A stretch of 38,246 nucleotides of DNA from Bacteroidales bacterium M6 (GTDB taxonomy: Bacteria; Bacteroidota; Bacteroidia; Bacteroidales; Muribaculaceae), in NCBI GenBank assembly GCA_001689485.1, contig LUJQ01000055.1:1-38246 (forward strand). The letters are read 5' to 3'. The notes below the pieces were generated by a model. That model was given only the letters and a program-made list of their open reading frames with translations, did no database searches and had not been told where the DNA came from. Both the position numbers and the translations under genes were made by a program. Positions 9,124 through 18,453 of this stretch are shown here, in pieces (position 1 is the first letter of the stretch; each line of letters opens with the position of its first letter).

Positions 9124-9164
9124 TACAAAGCGGGAACACCCATAAATGGCACTCCCGCTTTGTA
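9124..9164 (-). terminator. Terminator of the SusCD/GH18 operon
   Basis: Arms 9124-9135 and 9153-9164 form a perfect 12-bp stem. On the minus strand the stem is followed by a short T-rich stretch (ATTTTATG). It lies 30 bp after the endoglycosidase stop and separates the operon from manA. Confidence 0.65.
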
Positions 9165-9193
9165 GTGTTTTTGATTTTTGTCAGAAAGACGGA

Positions 9194-10678
9194 TTAATAA
9201 TCCTTGGGGAAATAGCTTCCGTCGTATTGAAGCTCCCCGTTATAAAGTTCCTTCGCTGTAGACTTCATGGCATCAACAATATATGGAGTCAGCCAGCTGT
9301 CGGGTCTAACATCGAAATTATAGACCAACATAGCCCCATAGCCTTCTTCACGCATACCTGCGAGCGGGAACCACTCATCATAGAACCATTGCGAACCATC
9401 ACTGAAATTATAACCCATGCCCGGGAACCAGCGAGCTTTAACCCAGTTGCCATCGGAACAGTTCCAAGATCCCGTGCCGGCCTGGTCCTGACGAAGACCA
9501 GGATAGGTATTGACAGGGTTTTCAGTATCACAATAGTCATTCACAACATAATCGAAGAACTCACCGGGCTGATGGCCGTCAATAGCCACTGCACTATAAA
9601 GGCGCTCCCATTTATATGAAATAACAAGACGCTCGGGCTGAGCCTTTTTAATTTCGTAAGCCATACGGGAAGCAGCTTCATATGATGACTCACGGAACTT
9701 AGGATTGGTCGAAGCCTTGGCTGCCTCCCAGTTAGTGTATTCGTCATCAAGGAAAACGCCGTCAAGCTGATAAGCATCGCACACATTCTTCACTTCCTGG
9801 GCAAATTCCTTGCACGCCTCATCCGAGAGGGTGGAGATGCCAGATTCGTCATGGTTGCCGAGAATACCGAGAATAACCTTTACCCCACGATCCTGGAAAG
9901 GTTTGATATACTTATCACGGTTGTCGAGCAAAGCCTGCACATTTTCATTGCGGCTTACATAGACACGGTTTGTCTGGCTGTCATAATTGATATTGGCCGA
10001 GAAGAAAACCACCATGTCAAACATCTGCTTACCCGAATCCTTCAACATGAAGCTGAGTGCATTCAATGGGTTATTGCCATTGACCTCGATTGCAGCGATA
10101 AGTTTCATACCAGGTGCGCCATTGAAGGTCTTGTCAGCACCGGGATATGATGATGTATCACGAACCAGCACTACCATCTTATTGTCACCTCCGACAGCCG
10201 ATCCATTGGCAACGGTAAACGATAGAGGAAGCGCATAAACTTTGTCAGGGTCAAGTTTACCTTGGCCGTTGACAGTTACAGCAAGGGGAGCCGATTTCAA
10301 AGCACCGGCAGATAATGATGCAACACCGTTGTTTGAAAAAACTACCATGTCAGGAGCGACAGCCTCATAATCGGTGCCATTGGCAGTATTATAGTCCGTG
10401 AGTGCCGATACGTCATAATTGAACGTAACGGAGCAGTTTCCGGCTATGGCTTTGGAAGTGTGAGCGTAAAGGTTGAAAGTGCCGGAACCGGTGAAAGTAA
10501 ACGACGCATCGTCACTGTTGCCCAGCGCATCGGTAACATAGATGACATTGCCGTCAGCACCGCCGAGAACATCGGTATCGGCTGCGCCAAGATACAAGTC
10601 ATCGTTATCGCACGCCACCAGGGAAGCCGCAGCAGCTACACATAGAAGCGAACGGAAAATATATTTTTTATTATTCAT
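9194..10678 (-). CDS. GH18 endo-beta-N-acetylglucosaminidase-like lipoprotein with DUF1735-type N-terminal domain
   Basis: The 494-residue protein has a lipoprotein signal with Cys23 followed by acidic residues (DNDD), a pattern consistent with surface export in Bacteroidota. Residues about 25-165 look like the DUF1735 (BT_3987-type N-terminal) domain. Residues about 180-480 are a GH18 TIM barrel with active-site motif DGVFLDDE, where Asp306, Asp311 and the catalytic acid Glu313 align to the family DxxDxDxE; Phe replaces the middle Asp. Endo F/H-like members cut the chitobiose core of N-glycans by substrate-assisted catalysis. It is the last gene of the SusCD operon and is followed by a terminator. 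The position and domain plan match BT3987 of B. thetaiotaomicron. Chitobiose-cleaving activity is inferred, not shown. Confidence 0.88.
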   Translation of the reverse strand: MNNKKYIFRSLLCVAAAASLVACDNDDLYLGAADTDVLGGADGNVIYVTDALGNSDDASFTFTGSGTFNLYAHTSKAIAGNCSVTFNYDVSALTDYNTANGTDYEAVAPDMVVFSNNGVASLSAGALKSAPLAVTVNGQGKLDPDKVYALPLSFTVANGSAVGGDNKMVVLVRDTSSYPGADKTFNGAPGMKLIAAIEVNGNNPLNALSFMLKDSGKQMFDMVVFFSANINYDSQTNRVYVSRNENVQALLDNRDKYIKPFQDRGVKVILGILGNHDESGISTLSDEACKEFAQEVKNVCDAYQLDGVFLDDEYTNWEAAKASTNPKFRESSYEAASRMAYEIKKAQPERLVISYKWERLYSAVAIDGHQPGEFFDYVVNDYCDTENPVNTYPGLRQDQAGTGSWNCSDGNWVKARWFPGMGYNFSDGSQWFYDEWFPLAGMREEGYGAMLVYNFDVRPDSWLTPYIVDAMKSTAKELYNGELQYDGSYFPKDY

Positions 10679-10779
10679 TTTGTAGTTTCCTGATTATATG
10701 ATTAAAGGAAATATAAAATAAACGAGAAGGGAGGAGTAATGAGTATTTTTCGGGGAAATAATCCTATGTCTGTCAGAAG

Positions 10780-11937
10780 TTACTTCACCGGAAGTGAAAC
10801 CGGAATCCATTCGGGAGCTTTCTGGCACTTGAGGTCGTAACCATTGGCATAATCATGAATCAGGTTGCCTGAACCTTCGTCCATCTTCCAGTAAGCCACC
10901 AGGCCGGAGGCATTATTGTCCACTGTATAAAAATGGTAGGGTTCATTAATTTCCTCCTTGGTAAGGATGCGGTTCCATACACGGAGTTCTGACATTTCGC
11001 CATCGAAGTAACGGTTGGCATCATATGCATAACCTACATAGAAGCCGCGCGGGCCGTCTGTGATATCACCGGAAGCGGTATTCCAATTGATTGGATCGTG
11101 GAAAGCGCCGACTTGTGTCGCACCTTTCTGTATACCGTCAAAATAAACTTTGCATTCACCCGTAGCAGTATCATAAGTCAGCGAAACGAAAGTCCACTTG
11201 TTGGTATCAAACTGCCATGCAGCATCAGTAAGATTACCATTAGGAGTAGCTAGCTGCAATTGATTTGCAGGTATACCTGCGTCACCGATACGCACCAGGA
11301 AGCCCCCTTCGATACCCATCACGGTTGCAAGCATATTGGGGAAATCACGTGGATAGAGAAGTGCCTCTACTGTAATCTGAGTGATGCCCGACATAAGAGG
11401 AGCCTGCTCACCAGCCACGTAAACGCCATAATTCTCCTTCATATTAGCAACTACCGATACGAGCGAAGCCTCTTTCAGAACAAAATAGTAGGTGTTGTTG
11501 CTGAGTGAGCCTACAGTCGATTCCATGCTTACCGGTAACACATATGTCTTAGTGATATCCAACTCGGTAAGATTCACGAAATCCACAGCCACTTTACCTG
11601 TAGAATTGCCACCTGCAGGAATTACTACCGAGGCTTCAGGAATCTTGTAATACTTTGAAGGGAGTTCGAGACAGTTCTGTGTATAATAGGCATTATAATC
11701 GGCAACCTTTGCGGGGTTGGCAGCAAAAGTCACAGTTACATCACCATCAGCCTCTTTCGAAAGACGCCCTTCCACATAACCTGTGGCAGTTTCCATGCCT
11801 GGTTTTACATTGATGGTAGACGATGTATCCACAGAGGGGGCATAAACGGAGTTATCAAAATCCTCCATATTATCCTGACATGCGGTGAACACCGCACCCA
11901 TCAGAAGCACTGCCGGAATATATTGTTTCATTTTCAT
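10780..11937 (-). CDS. DUF1735 plus LamG/concanavalin-like lipoprotein (probable surface glycan-binding protein)
   Basis: From the ATG at 11937 the protein has 385 residues and a lipoprotein signal with Cys20; the open frame upstream to 12009 overlaps the preceding gene and lacks a signal peptide at its start, so I reject it. An N-terminal DUF1735-like domain (about 25-170) precedes a LamG/concanavalin-like jelly roll with the telltale WTFVSLTYDTATGECKVYFD and FDGEMSELRVWNRILTKEEI segments. Such proteins usually bind sugar and help SusD capture glycans at the cell surface. It lies 29 bp after the GH18-like gene and 101 bp before the endoglycosidase. Catalysis cannot be excluded but no active-site motif is visible. 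Confidence 0.83.
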   Translation of the reverse strand: MKMKQYIPAVLLMGAVFTACQDNMEDFDNSVYAPSVDTSSTINVKPGMETATGYVEGRLSKEADGDVTVTFAANPAKVADYNAYYTQNCLELPSKYYKIPEASVVIPAGGNSTGKVAVDFVNLTELDITKTYVLPVSMESTVGSLSNNTYYFVLKEASLVSVVANMKENYGVYVAGEQAPLMSGITQITVEALLYPRDFPNMLATVMGIEGGFLVRIGDAGIPANQLQLATPNGNLTDAAWQFDTNKWTFVSLTYDTATGECKVYFDGIQKGATQVGAFHDPINWNTASGDITDGPRGFYVGYAYDANRYFDGEMSELRVWNRILTKEEINEPYHFYTVDNNASGLVAYWKMDEGSGNLIHDYANGYDLKCQKAPEWIPVSLPVK

Positions 11938-11966
11938 GTTACTATCAAAAATTTTAATATGACATT

Positions 11967-12974
11967 TTATCGGGCAGCCGGGTTCAGTATCTGGATAGCC
12001 TGGCGGCATACGGGATAAATGAAAGTTGGATGGTAGTAATTATCAGCAAGGTTGGTCATGCCCATAGCAGTTACCCCATCGGCGGTACGAGTCCAGCGAG
12101 CAGTTTCCCAAGCCGAATATTTGTCTCCCCAGAAACCTACGGAAGCCTGCGTCTCGTCAAGGACTGGAAGTGCGGCAAACATTGCGAAACGATTGGTAGG
12201 AACTCCTGCAACACTGTTGCGTCCAATCAGGAAACTAAGTTCATTGACATTAGTCGCTTTTTTACTTTCCGAAAGGAAGATTACACCGACATTATCGAAG
12301 AACGAAGCATCAAGAACGTTTGCCGGGATACCTATGAAATCAAAGCCTTTGTCGGATTGAGCCTTTTTCCATGCCACAAAGGGTTTTAAGAAATTTTCTT
12401 GATCGGCACGGTAAGCCTCTTTATCGGAATCAGAAGCAATGTTCATATCCTTACCGTTATACGAAGCAATGATGCGGTCGAAGCCGCCGTTGTTGAAATA
12501 GCCCATAGCAATCTCTACACTGTCGGCAAGGAATACGCTCCATTCCTTAACAGGGGCTTCGGGTGTTTCAAGTTCCTTCTTGAGATCCCATGCCTTGCGG
12601 ATGGCGGCATAGTCGACCACATAGGCCATCTGCATGCCGGTGTTTGAGCGCTTCTCGTTGATTTCGTCGAGTGTGGCCTGTGAGATGGCATGTGGCGCGG
12701 TAAGCACTAGCACATCTATACTGTCGGGCACGGCACTTACATGGTGGGCCTGCGATGCGAATGATGATTTGTTATCGAACCACGCATAGACTTTTTTGTG
12801 ACCGTTATTGCGGTAAGCGCGGAGATTGGCAAGATATTGCTGGTAGGCATCGGGATCGGCCTCCGTAATCTGGTCGTATTTCACATCCACTGGTTCTGGA
12901 TCAGTCCAGTCGCAGGAGGAAACAGCCGCGGCAGCCACGAAAGCCATCATGCCATATTTGAAGATATTTTTCAT
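11967..12974 (-). CDS. GH18-fold lipoprotein lacking catalytic residues (probable glycan-binding pseudo-enzyme)
   Basis: The protein is 335 residues from the ATG at 12974, with a lipoprotein signal ending at Cys21. The further upstream start (13025) would bury the signal peptide. The barrel strands are recognisable: KKVYAWFDN, DSIDVLVLTAP, MQMAYVVDY and FDRIIASYNGKD. The last corresponds to the GH18 DxxDxDxE strand, but the sequence is D166-R-I-I-A-S-Y-N173: the two later Asp positions are Ile and Ser, and the catalytic Glu is Asn. The likely role is therefore binding of N-glycan-type ligands at the surface, alongside SusD. Database relatives are often named 'putative glycoside hydrolase 18', which would mislead here. 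It follows SusD by 152 bp. Confidence 0.78.
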   Translation of the reverse strand: MKNIFKYGMMAFVAAAAVSSCDWTDPEPVDVKYDQITEADPDAYQQYLANLRAYRNNGHKKVYAWFDNKSSFASQAHHVSAVPDSIDVLVLTAPHAISQATLDEINEKRSNTGMQMAYVVDYAAIRKAWDLKKELETPEAPVKEWSVFLADSVEIAMGYFNNGGFDRIIASYNGKDMNIASDSDKEAYRADQENFLKPFVAWKKAQSDKGFDFIGIPANVLDASFFDNVGVIFLSESKKATNVNELSFLIGRNSVAGVPTNRFAMFAALPVLDETQASVGFWGDKYSAWETARWTRTADGVTAMGMTNLADNYYHPTFIYPVCRQAIQILNPAAR

Positions 12975-13126
12975 TGGTTTTATCTTGTTTTTTGTAACCC
13001 TCCCGGCTTTGGCCGGCATCGACATCGCCGACTGTGACCGGGGGGATGACTTATAGCTTGTTTACTTATATCTTAAGTCGTTACAGCTTATTATAACTTT
13101 AGCAATTATAACTCACAATGCTCGAC

Positions 13127-14701
13127 TTAATAACGGGCCCACCAAACCTTGGTTGCCATGTTGTCGGGGCCACCAAGCATTGTGTTGACAGCCTTCGTGA
13201 CATTCACCGAGTTGTTGGTGTATTCCTCCTGCGGATAAGGCATACGCTGGGGGCCGAGCTTGCTGTCGACAATGCCGCCGGAACCATTATATTTCACCGG
13301 GATCAGCTTGGGATAGCCGGTGCGGCGGAGTTCTGCCCAGGCTTCGTTACCATTATAATAGTTTGCAATCCACTTCTGGGTGATGATACGTTCGAGCTTG
13401 CGTTCAGCCGATGCCGATTCATCCCATTTGATGGTGATGTCTGAAACAGAGTCTGTGTAGGGGTTCTGCTCCGAAGGATCATTATAGGCTGCGGGGAGTG
13501 AAGCACCATCGGCCATATAGGCGGCGGCACCTGCGGCACCCCACTGCTCGAAGCTGAGTTCGATACCACGGTTGTAGAAGCTTTCAGCGGTTCCACCCAT
13601 GTCGAAGCCATGCACTGCGGCACCTTCGGCGCGGAGGAAGGCAACCTCGGCGGCGTTCATCCAGATCAGCGGGTCGTTGGCCTTCAAGCCGAGACCGGAG
13701 AAGTTGAAGCCCCAGGTCCTGTCAAACACTTCCCATCCACGGCGCAGACCTACATAGTCGATACCTTCCCACTGCGACTTGCTGAAATAAGCCTCGCGGC
13801 GGTTGTCGTTATAACCGTTCATGTAGCAGATGATGTCGGCTGCGGCATGGGTGTCGCCGCCGGTCTTTGAATCAGAGCTGTTATACATGTAGGCTGTATA
13901 AAGCGGGTTGGTAATGGTCGAGAAATATTTCCATGTGGCGTTGCCGTCATTGCTCTCGATAACACCACCGCGCACAGCCTCTTCGGCCATCTGCCTGGCA
14001 AGTTTCGGATTTACGAACGAAACACGCATTGCAAGACGGAGTTTGAGCGAATTGGCATAGCGTATCCACTTGTTGACGTCTCCGCTGTAAACATAGTCGC
14101 CCATCGGTGAGAGCGATTCGCCACGGTTGGCATCGAGAACCTCGATGGCTTCGGTCAGTTCCTTAAAGAAGGAATTATAAATGGCCTCCTGGCTGTCATA
14201 AGGCACTGCGAGGTCTGACGATGTCCCGATTGCCGAGTAAGGAATCGGGCCATAGGTGTCGGTCACGCGGCTCATTGCGGCAATCTTGATTACAGATGCC
14301 ACGGCATAAGGCACTTTCTGACCGCTGTTTACGCAGATAGCCTCAATCTGGCTGAGGTTGGCATAAAGCGTTGGGATAATCTGGTCTGATTTCAGGAAAA
14401 CGCGGCTCCAGTCATTCTTGGGGTTATAACGTGCGAACGATTCGGTGAAGCCTGCGTTGGCATCGGCGAAATAACCGCCGAGAGTGCCACCCAGGAGTGC
14501 GTCAGTGAACTGGATGGTGTTCACATCCGATGACATCACGCAACCGGCCACATTGTTCATCTGCGAGTTCAGCGCGTAGCCGTCGCCGGTCAGGTCATCC
14601 GGTTCGTAGGGGTTGGAGTTGATATCCTCATAAGCGCCGGTGCAGGCAACTGCCGCCAAAGCCGGGATGGCAATGAGGAACTTGTTTATATATTTGTGCA
14701 T
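13127..14701 (-). CDS. SusD/RagB family nutrient-uptake lipoprotein
   Basis: This 524-residue protein has a lipoprotein signal with Cys20 followed by TGAYEDINSNPYEP, which is typical of SusD-like proteins. It is rich in helices, with the TPR-like segments expected of the fold (for example SDQIIPTLYANLSQIEAI and EAIYNSFFKELTEAIEVLDAN) and an IITQKWIANYYNGNEAWAELRRTGYP segment near the C terminus, a hallmark of the family. SusD caps the SusC barrel and binds the glycan at the cell surface. It starts 12 bp after SusC and is clearly translated with it. The relatives I recall best are the SusD partners of GH18 loci. Confidence 0.95.
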   Translation of the reverse strand: MHKYINKFLIAIPALAAVACTGAYEDINSNPYEPDDLTGDGYALNSQMNNVAGCVMSSDVNTIQFTDALLGGTLGGYFADANAGFTESFARYNPKNDWSRVFLKSDQIIPTLYANLSQIEAICVNSGQKVPYAVASVIKIAAMSRVTDTYGPIPYSAIGTSSDLAVPYDSQEAIYNSFFKELTEAIEVLDANRGESLSPMGDYVYSGDVNKWIRYANSLKLRLAMRVSFVNPKLARQMAEEAVRGGVIESNDGNATWKYFSTITNPLYTAYMYNSSDSKTGGDTHAAADIICYMNGYNDNRREAYFSKSQWEGIDYVGLRRGWEVFDRTWGFNFSGLGLKANDPLIWMNAAEVAFLRAEGAAVHGFDMGGTAESFYNRGIELSFEQWGAAGAAAYMADGASLPAAYNDPSEQNPYTDSVSDITIKWDESASAERKLERIITQKWIANYYNGNEAWAELRRTGYPKLIPVKYNGSGGIVDSKLGPQRMPYPQEEYTNNSVNVTKAVNTMLGGPDNMATKVWWARY

Positions 14702-14713
14702 TTCAGGCGTTTT

Positions 14714-17700
14714 TTAGAAAGTGAAGTTAACGTTGAATCCAAAGCTGCGCATCGAGGGCATCATGAAGTAGTCGATTCCCTGATACCAGTTGTCGGTCGA
14801 AGCCACCGATTCGGGGTCGAACGGAGCCTTGTTGTAAATCATCCACAGGTTGCGGCCTACGAACGACACTTTGATGTCGCATACGTTACCCAGCCAGCGG
14901 CGCGGCACATTGTAGCTTACAGTAACTTCGCCGAGGCGGATGTTGGTAGCGTCATAGATATAGTACTGGGGAACTGCCGTACCGCCTGCGATAATCGAAT
15001 ACCACATCTGCGGGTCAACCAGGTCGCCGTTGTTGAGTGTGACAAAACCGTTGTCGCGGGCCACTGCCGAATTTTCCGACACACCGTAGAAGTCGAGAAC
15101 GGCCTGGGTGCGTGAGAACACTTTGCCGCCGAAGCGTGCGTTGACCATGAAACTTGCGCCGAAATTCTTCCAGGAGAACGAGTTGTTCCAAGCAAGGTTC
15201 CCTTTGGGGAGAACTGTGCCGAGTTTGATATAGTCTTCCTTATCCTGGATTGCAGAAGTTGACACGGCGTTGGTCTCGTCAACATAGATTGCACCGTTTG
15301 AATCGCGCACGAGGTCGATGGTCGAATAGATGTCGCCCATCGTGCCACCCTTCTTCAGCAGGAAGCGGGTCGAGCCGAGACCGCCCATGTCGAGCACGTC
15401 CATCGAGAAGCGTTCGCCGGTAACAGGGTTTACGGCATTGTCGGCAAGCTCGGTGATTTTGTTGCGGTTGAACGAATAGGTCAGGCCTGAATTCCAGGTG
15501 AAGTTACCCCAGGTGTGACCGAAGTTGAGAGCGAATTCCATACCCCAGTTGCGAACGGAACCTGTCTGGATGAAAATCTTCGAATACTGGTTAACAGGAA
15601 GTTCGGGGTTGAAAGTCTGGTTCTTCGTGTCAGCGTGGTAGTAGGTTGCATCGAATGTGAAATCGTTGAGGAAGCGGAAGTTCATACCGACTTCAAACGA
15701 GTTTGTACGTTCGGGCTTGAGGTCATACATCGGGTATTGTGTGAGCACGCTCCATGAGTTGGTGCTTGAATTCCATTCATAACGCGGGTTGGCGATGTAG
15801 CGGCTGAAAGCCGAACCCACCGATGCATATGAGGCACGGATTTTCCAAAGCTGGAGAATGCTCTGGGGAATCTGGGGCAGGAGGTTGTTCATCAGCACCG
15901 ACAAACCTACCGACGGGTAGAAGAACGAGGAATTGTGGCTGTTGGGGCCTGCAAGCTGCGAAGGCCAGTCGTTTCGTCCGGTAAGTGTCAGGTAGTAGGT
16001 GTTGAGGTAACCGATGTCGGCCGATGCATAGAGCGACTGGGTCTGCTCATGCCAGCCGGTCTGCATGTTGGTCATGTGGGGTGTGGAGAGGTTCTGCACG
16101 GCAAAGAAGTTGGGCAGACCAACGGGCACACCGTTGAACTTGTCGTTCACACCGTCGGCGATGGGGCCGTTTACAGCAAGTGCGTCATAACGCATGTCGG
16201 AGATAGAACCACCGAAGTTTGCCTGTACGCTCCAGTCGGTACCGAAGGTTTTGTTGAAACTTACAAGGAAGTCACCGAAAATCTGCTTGTCCGACGACTT
16301 GGTGATACCATAGTAACCACGGTTAGAACCGCCGGTGAGCTGGTCGTTGGTCGAAGCGTAGTTCTTCTGGGTGTAGTCGTTATAGGAGTTGTCAACGCGG
16401 ATACGCCCTGCAAGGGTAAGGTAGGGAAGCACCTGGTAGCTCAGGTGGGCACCGAGCATGAAGCGGTCCTTGTTGTTCTCATTGAGGTTGCGGTAGTTGA
16501 TCCAGTAGGGGTTCTGCACGGTCATACCGTAGTCGCCCACAGGCCAGTACTGCGTGTCGAGCTTACGCTCTGCGTCGTAACGCTCATAGCTCTTGATATC
16601 GTTCCAGTTGTTGCCACGGGGGAACAGGAGCGCACCCACCATCGGGTTGCCATAGGTACCCTGGTTGACCATGTTGCGGTCGGTCTGCTTGATGTAGGTA
16701 GCGTTCACGTCAAGGGTCATCTTGTCGTTGAGGAACGAGGTTGTGTTGCGCACGTTGAAGTTGTAACGGTCGTAACGGTTGTTGGGAACAACACCTTTGG
16801 AGTTAACGGCTGCAACCGAAGCATAAGTCTGGTTCTTGTCGGTACCGGTCGAGAAGGTCACGGCCTGGGTCGAAAGGAAACCGGTCTGCAGGTAATCGTT
16901 GGCATAGTCATAGCCGTAGTTGTTGAGCGCGGTCAGAGGCGCACCCCACGACATGTTGCTGGTGGGGACATATGCACCGCCGGTACCTGTGCCGTAACGG
17001 CTCTGGATGCGGTGGGTGATCAGTGCGCGGTCCCAGGTGAGCGAGCTGTTGTAGGTCACCTTGGTCTTGCCGGCCTGGCCCTTCTTGGTGGTGATGACGA
17101 TGGCACCGTTGGCAGCTTCCGAACCATAGAGGGCGGCAGCGGCAGCACCGGTAAGCACCGACATAGATTCGATGTCCTCGGGGTTGAGGTCGGCGATAGG
17201 CTCGGTAGAACCCTGCGAACCGAACTCGGTAGAACCGCCGGAGTTGGCTCCGCGCATAGGCATGCCGTCAACAACATAAAGGGCGTTCGACGACTGCATA
17301 ATCGACTTGGTACCACGCATCACAACCTTCGAGATACCACCCACACCCGACGAAGAGGCGTTGATGTTCACACCGGCAACCTTACCGGCAAGGCCGTTGA
17401 TGAAGTTGGCATCCTTGTTCTCCGACAGGACATCGCCCTTGAGCTGCTGCACGTTGTATGACAGCGATTTCTGCTCACGTTTGATGCCGAGGGCAGTCAC
17501 AACCACCTCGTCGAGCATCTTAGAGTCCTCGCTCATGGTGATGTCGAATGTGGTGTTGGCGCCAACCTTGTGTTCCTGTGCGGCATAACCGATGTAGGTG
17601 AACAGAAGGGTATCGTCGGGACGGGCTTTCAGCGTGAAGTTACCGTCGATGTCGGTCGATGTAGCGGTCGAAGTTCCCTTCACTGCCACAGTGGCACCGA

Positions 17701-18142
17701 TAAGGGGTTCACCCTCCGGGTCGATTACCTGGCCGGTGATGGTTTCGAGGGCACCCTGCGAAGCCTTGGCGTTCCCTGCTGCGGCAGCGCCTTTTTCACC
17801 CACGATCTTGATGAAGTTTCCCGAAATCTCGTAGGTGTAGCCGGTTCCTTTGAGAATCTGGCTCAACGAGGTTGACAAATCGGCATTGCTCAGGTTGAGG
17901 CTGGTCTGACGGCCTTCGAGCTTGGAGTTGTTGAAGCCGACCGAGAGTCCGCTCTGCTGCTCAACTTCCTTAAGAGCTTCGATTACCGAAATTCCGCTTC
18001 GCTGGATGTTGATTCGCGCCTGCGACGCATCCTGTGCGAAAGCCGATGCCGAGAAAATAAAGATGGCTAATAGCACGGAGAAAACGCGCCCCGTAAGCCG
18101 GGGGGGGTAATTCACCGATGCTTTACTCAATAAGTTAGGCAT
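14714..18142 (-). CDS. SusC/RagA family TonB-dependent outer-membrane transporter with STN domain
   Basis: This 1142-residue protein has a signal peptide ending near ASAFAQ, then an STN (secretin/TonB short N-terminal) domain at about 45-115. This is followed by a carboxypeptidase-D-regulatory-like domain beginning ITGQVIDPEGEPLIGATV (about 133-215), the plug with the SusC motif LDEVVVTALGIKREQKSLSY, and a long beta-barrel ending in FGFNVNFTF. It imports oligosaccharides captured by SusD, driven by TonB-ExbBD. The STN domain marks the subclass that signals to an inner-membrane FecR anti-sigma factor, and a fecR gene lies directly upstream. The large antisense open frames over it are shadows. 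Confidence 0.96.
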   Translation of the reverse strand: MPNLLSKASVNYPPRLTGRVFSVLLAIFIFSASAFAQDASQARINIQRSGISVIEALKEVEQQSGLSVGFNNSKLEGRQTSLNLSNADLSTSLSQILKGTGYTYEISGNFIKIVGEKGAAAAGNAKASQGALETITGQVIDPEGEPLIGATVAVKGTSTATSTDIDGNFTLKARPDDTLLFTYIGYAAQEHKVGANTTFDITMSEDSKMLDEVVVTALGIKREQKSLSYNVQQLKGDVLSENKDANFINGLAGKVAGVNINASSSGVGGISKVVMRGTKSIMQSSNALYVVDGMPMRGANSGGSTEFGSQGSTEPIADLNPEDIESMSVLTGAAAAALYGSEAANGAIVITTKKGQAGKTKVTYNSSLTWDRALITHRIQSRYGTGTGGAYVPTSNMSWGAPLTALNNYGYDYANDYLQTGFLSTQAVTFSTGTDKNQTYASVAAVNSKGVVPNNRYDRYNFNVRNTTSFLNDKMTLDVNATYIKQTDRNMVNQGTYGNPMVGALLFPRGNNWNDIKSYERYDAERKLDTQYWPVGDYGMTVQNPYWINYRNLNENNKDRFMLGAHLSYQVLPYLTLAGRIRVDNSYNDYTQKNYASTNDQLTGGSNRGYYGITKSSDKQIFGDFLVSFNKTFGTDWSVQANFGGSISDMRYDALAVNGPIADGVNDKFNGVPVGLPNFFAVQNLSTPHMTNMQTGWHEQTQSLYASADIGYLNTYYLTLTGRNDWPSQLAGPNSHNSSFFYPSVGLSVLMNNLLPQIPQSILQLWKIRASYASVGSAFSRYIANPRYEWNSSTNSWSVLTQYPMYDLKPERTNSFEVGMNFRFLNDFTFDATYYHADTKNQTFNPELPVNQYSKIFIQTGSVRNWGMEFALNFGHTWGNFTWNSGLTYSFNRNKITELADNAVNPVTGERFSMDVLDMGGLGSTRFLLKKGGTMGDIYSTIDLVRDSNGAIYVDETNAVSTSAIQDKEDYIKLGTVLPKGNLAWNNSFSWKNFGASFMVNARFGGKVFSRTQAVLDFYGVSENSAVARDNGFVTLNNGDLVDPQMWYSIIAGGTAVPQYYIYDATNIRLGEVTVSYNVPRRWLGNVCDIKVSFVGRNLWMIYNKAPFDPESVASTDNWYQGIDYFMMPSMRSFGFNVNFTF

Positions 18143-18453
18143 TTAGCTTAGGTATTAGTAGTTTATAAATAAATTAGGTTGGTTTTTATATTTAGGTGAT
18201 AGTGAACACAGGTTCGACATGCCGTAGCAACCCATACACACAGACCGGCGACACCACCACGCAAGGCAGGGAGCCGACAGCCGCATAACGTATGTTCATG
18301 ATTCCAGACGTGGCATGGAATTTTGTTTTTTCACTGGCATTTAAGGCGTATTATCAATGTTTAATAAGTTTTATTTTGATGCATCCGGAGGCTTGCCCCG
18401 GCTTGATAGTTTTTTCTGTCAGGTATGCCGTAAAGGCATTTCAAACTCGGCTG
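18143..18453. other. fecR-susC intergenic spacer
   Basis: This 311-bp spacer holds no gene. The minus strand has small hairpins: a 5-bp ATGCC/GGCAT stem at 18425-18439 and a CCGG/CCGG stem near 18384-18400. The part next to susC is AT-rich. I see no TAnnTTTG promoter. If susC is driven by an ECF sigma factor its promoter would be of a different type and could lie here. Confidence 0.4.

Noticed and set aside
15935..17461. 508-codon open frame on the plus strand
   Set aside because: It lies wholly antisense to susC, has valine/glycine-rich low-complexity translation typical of a shadow frame, and no promoter or family motif.
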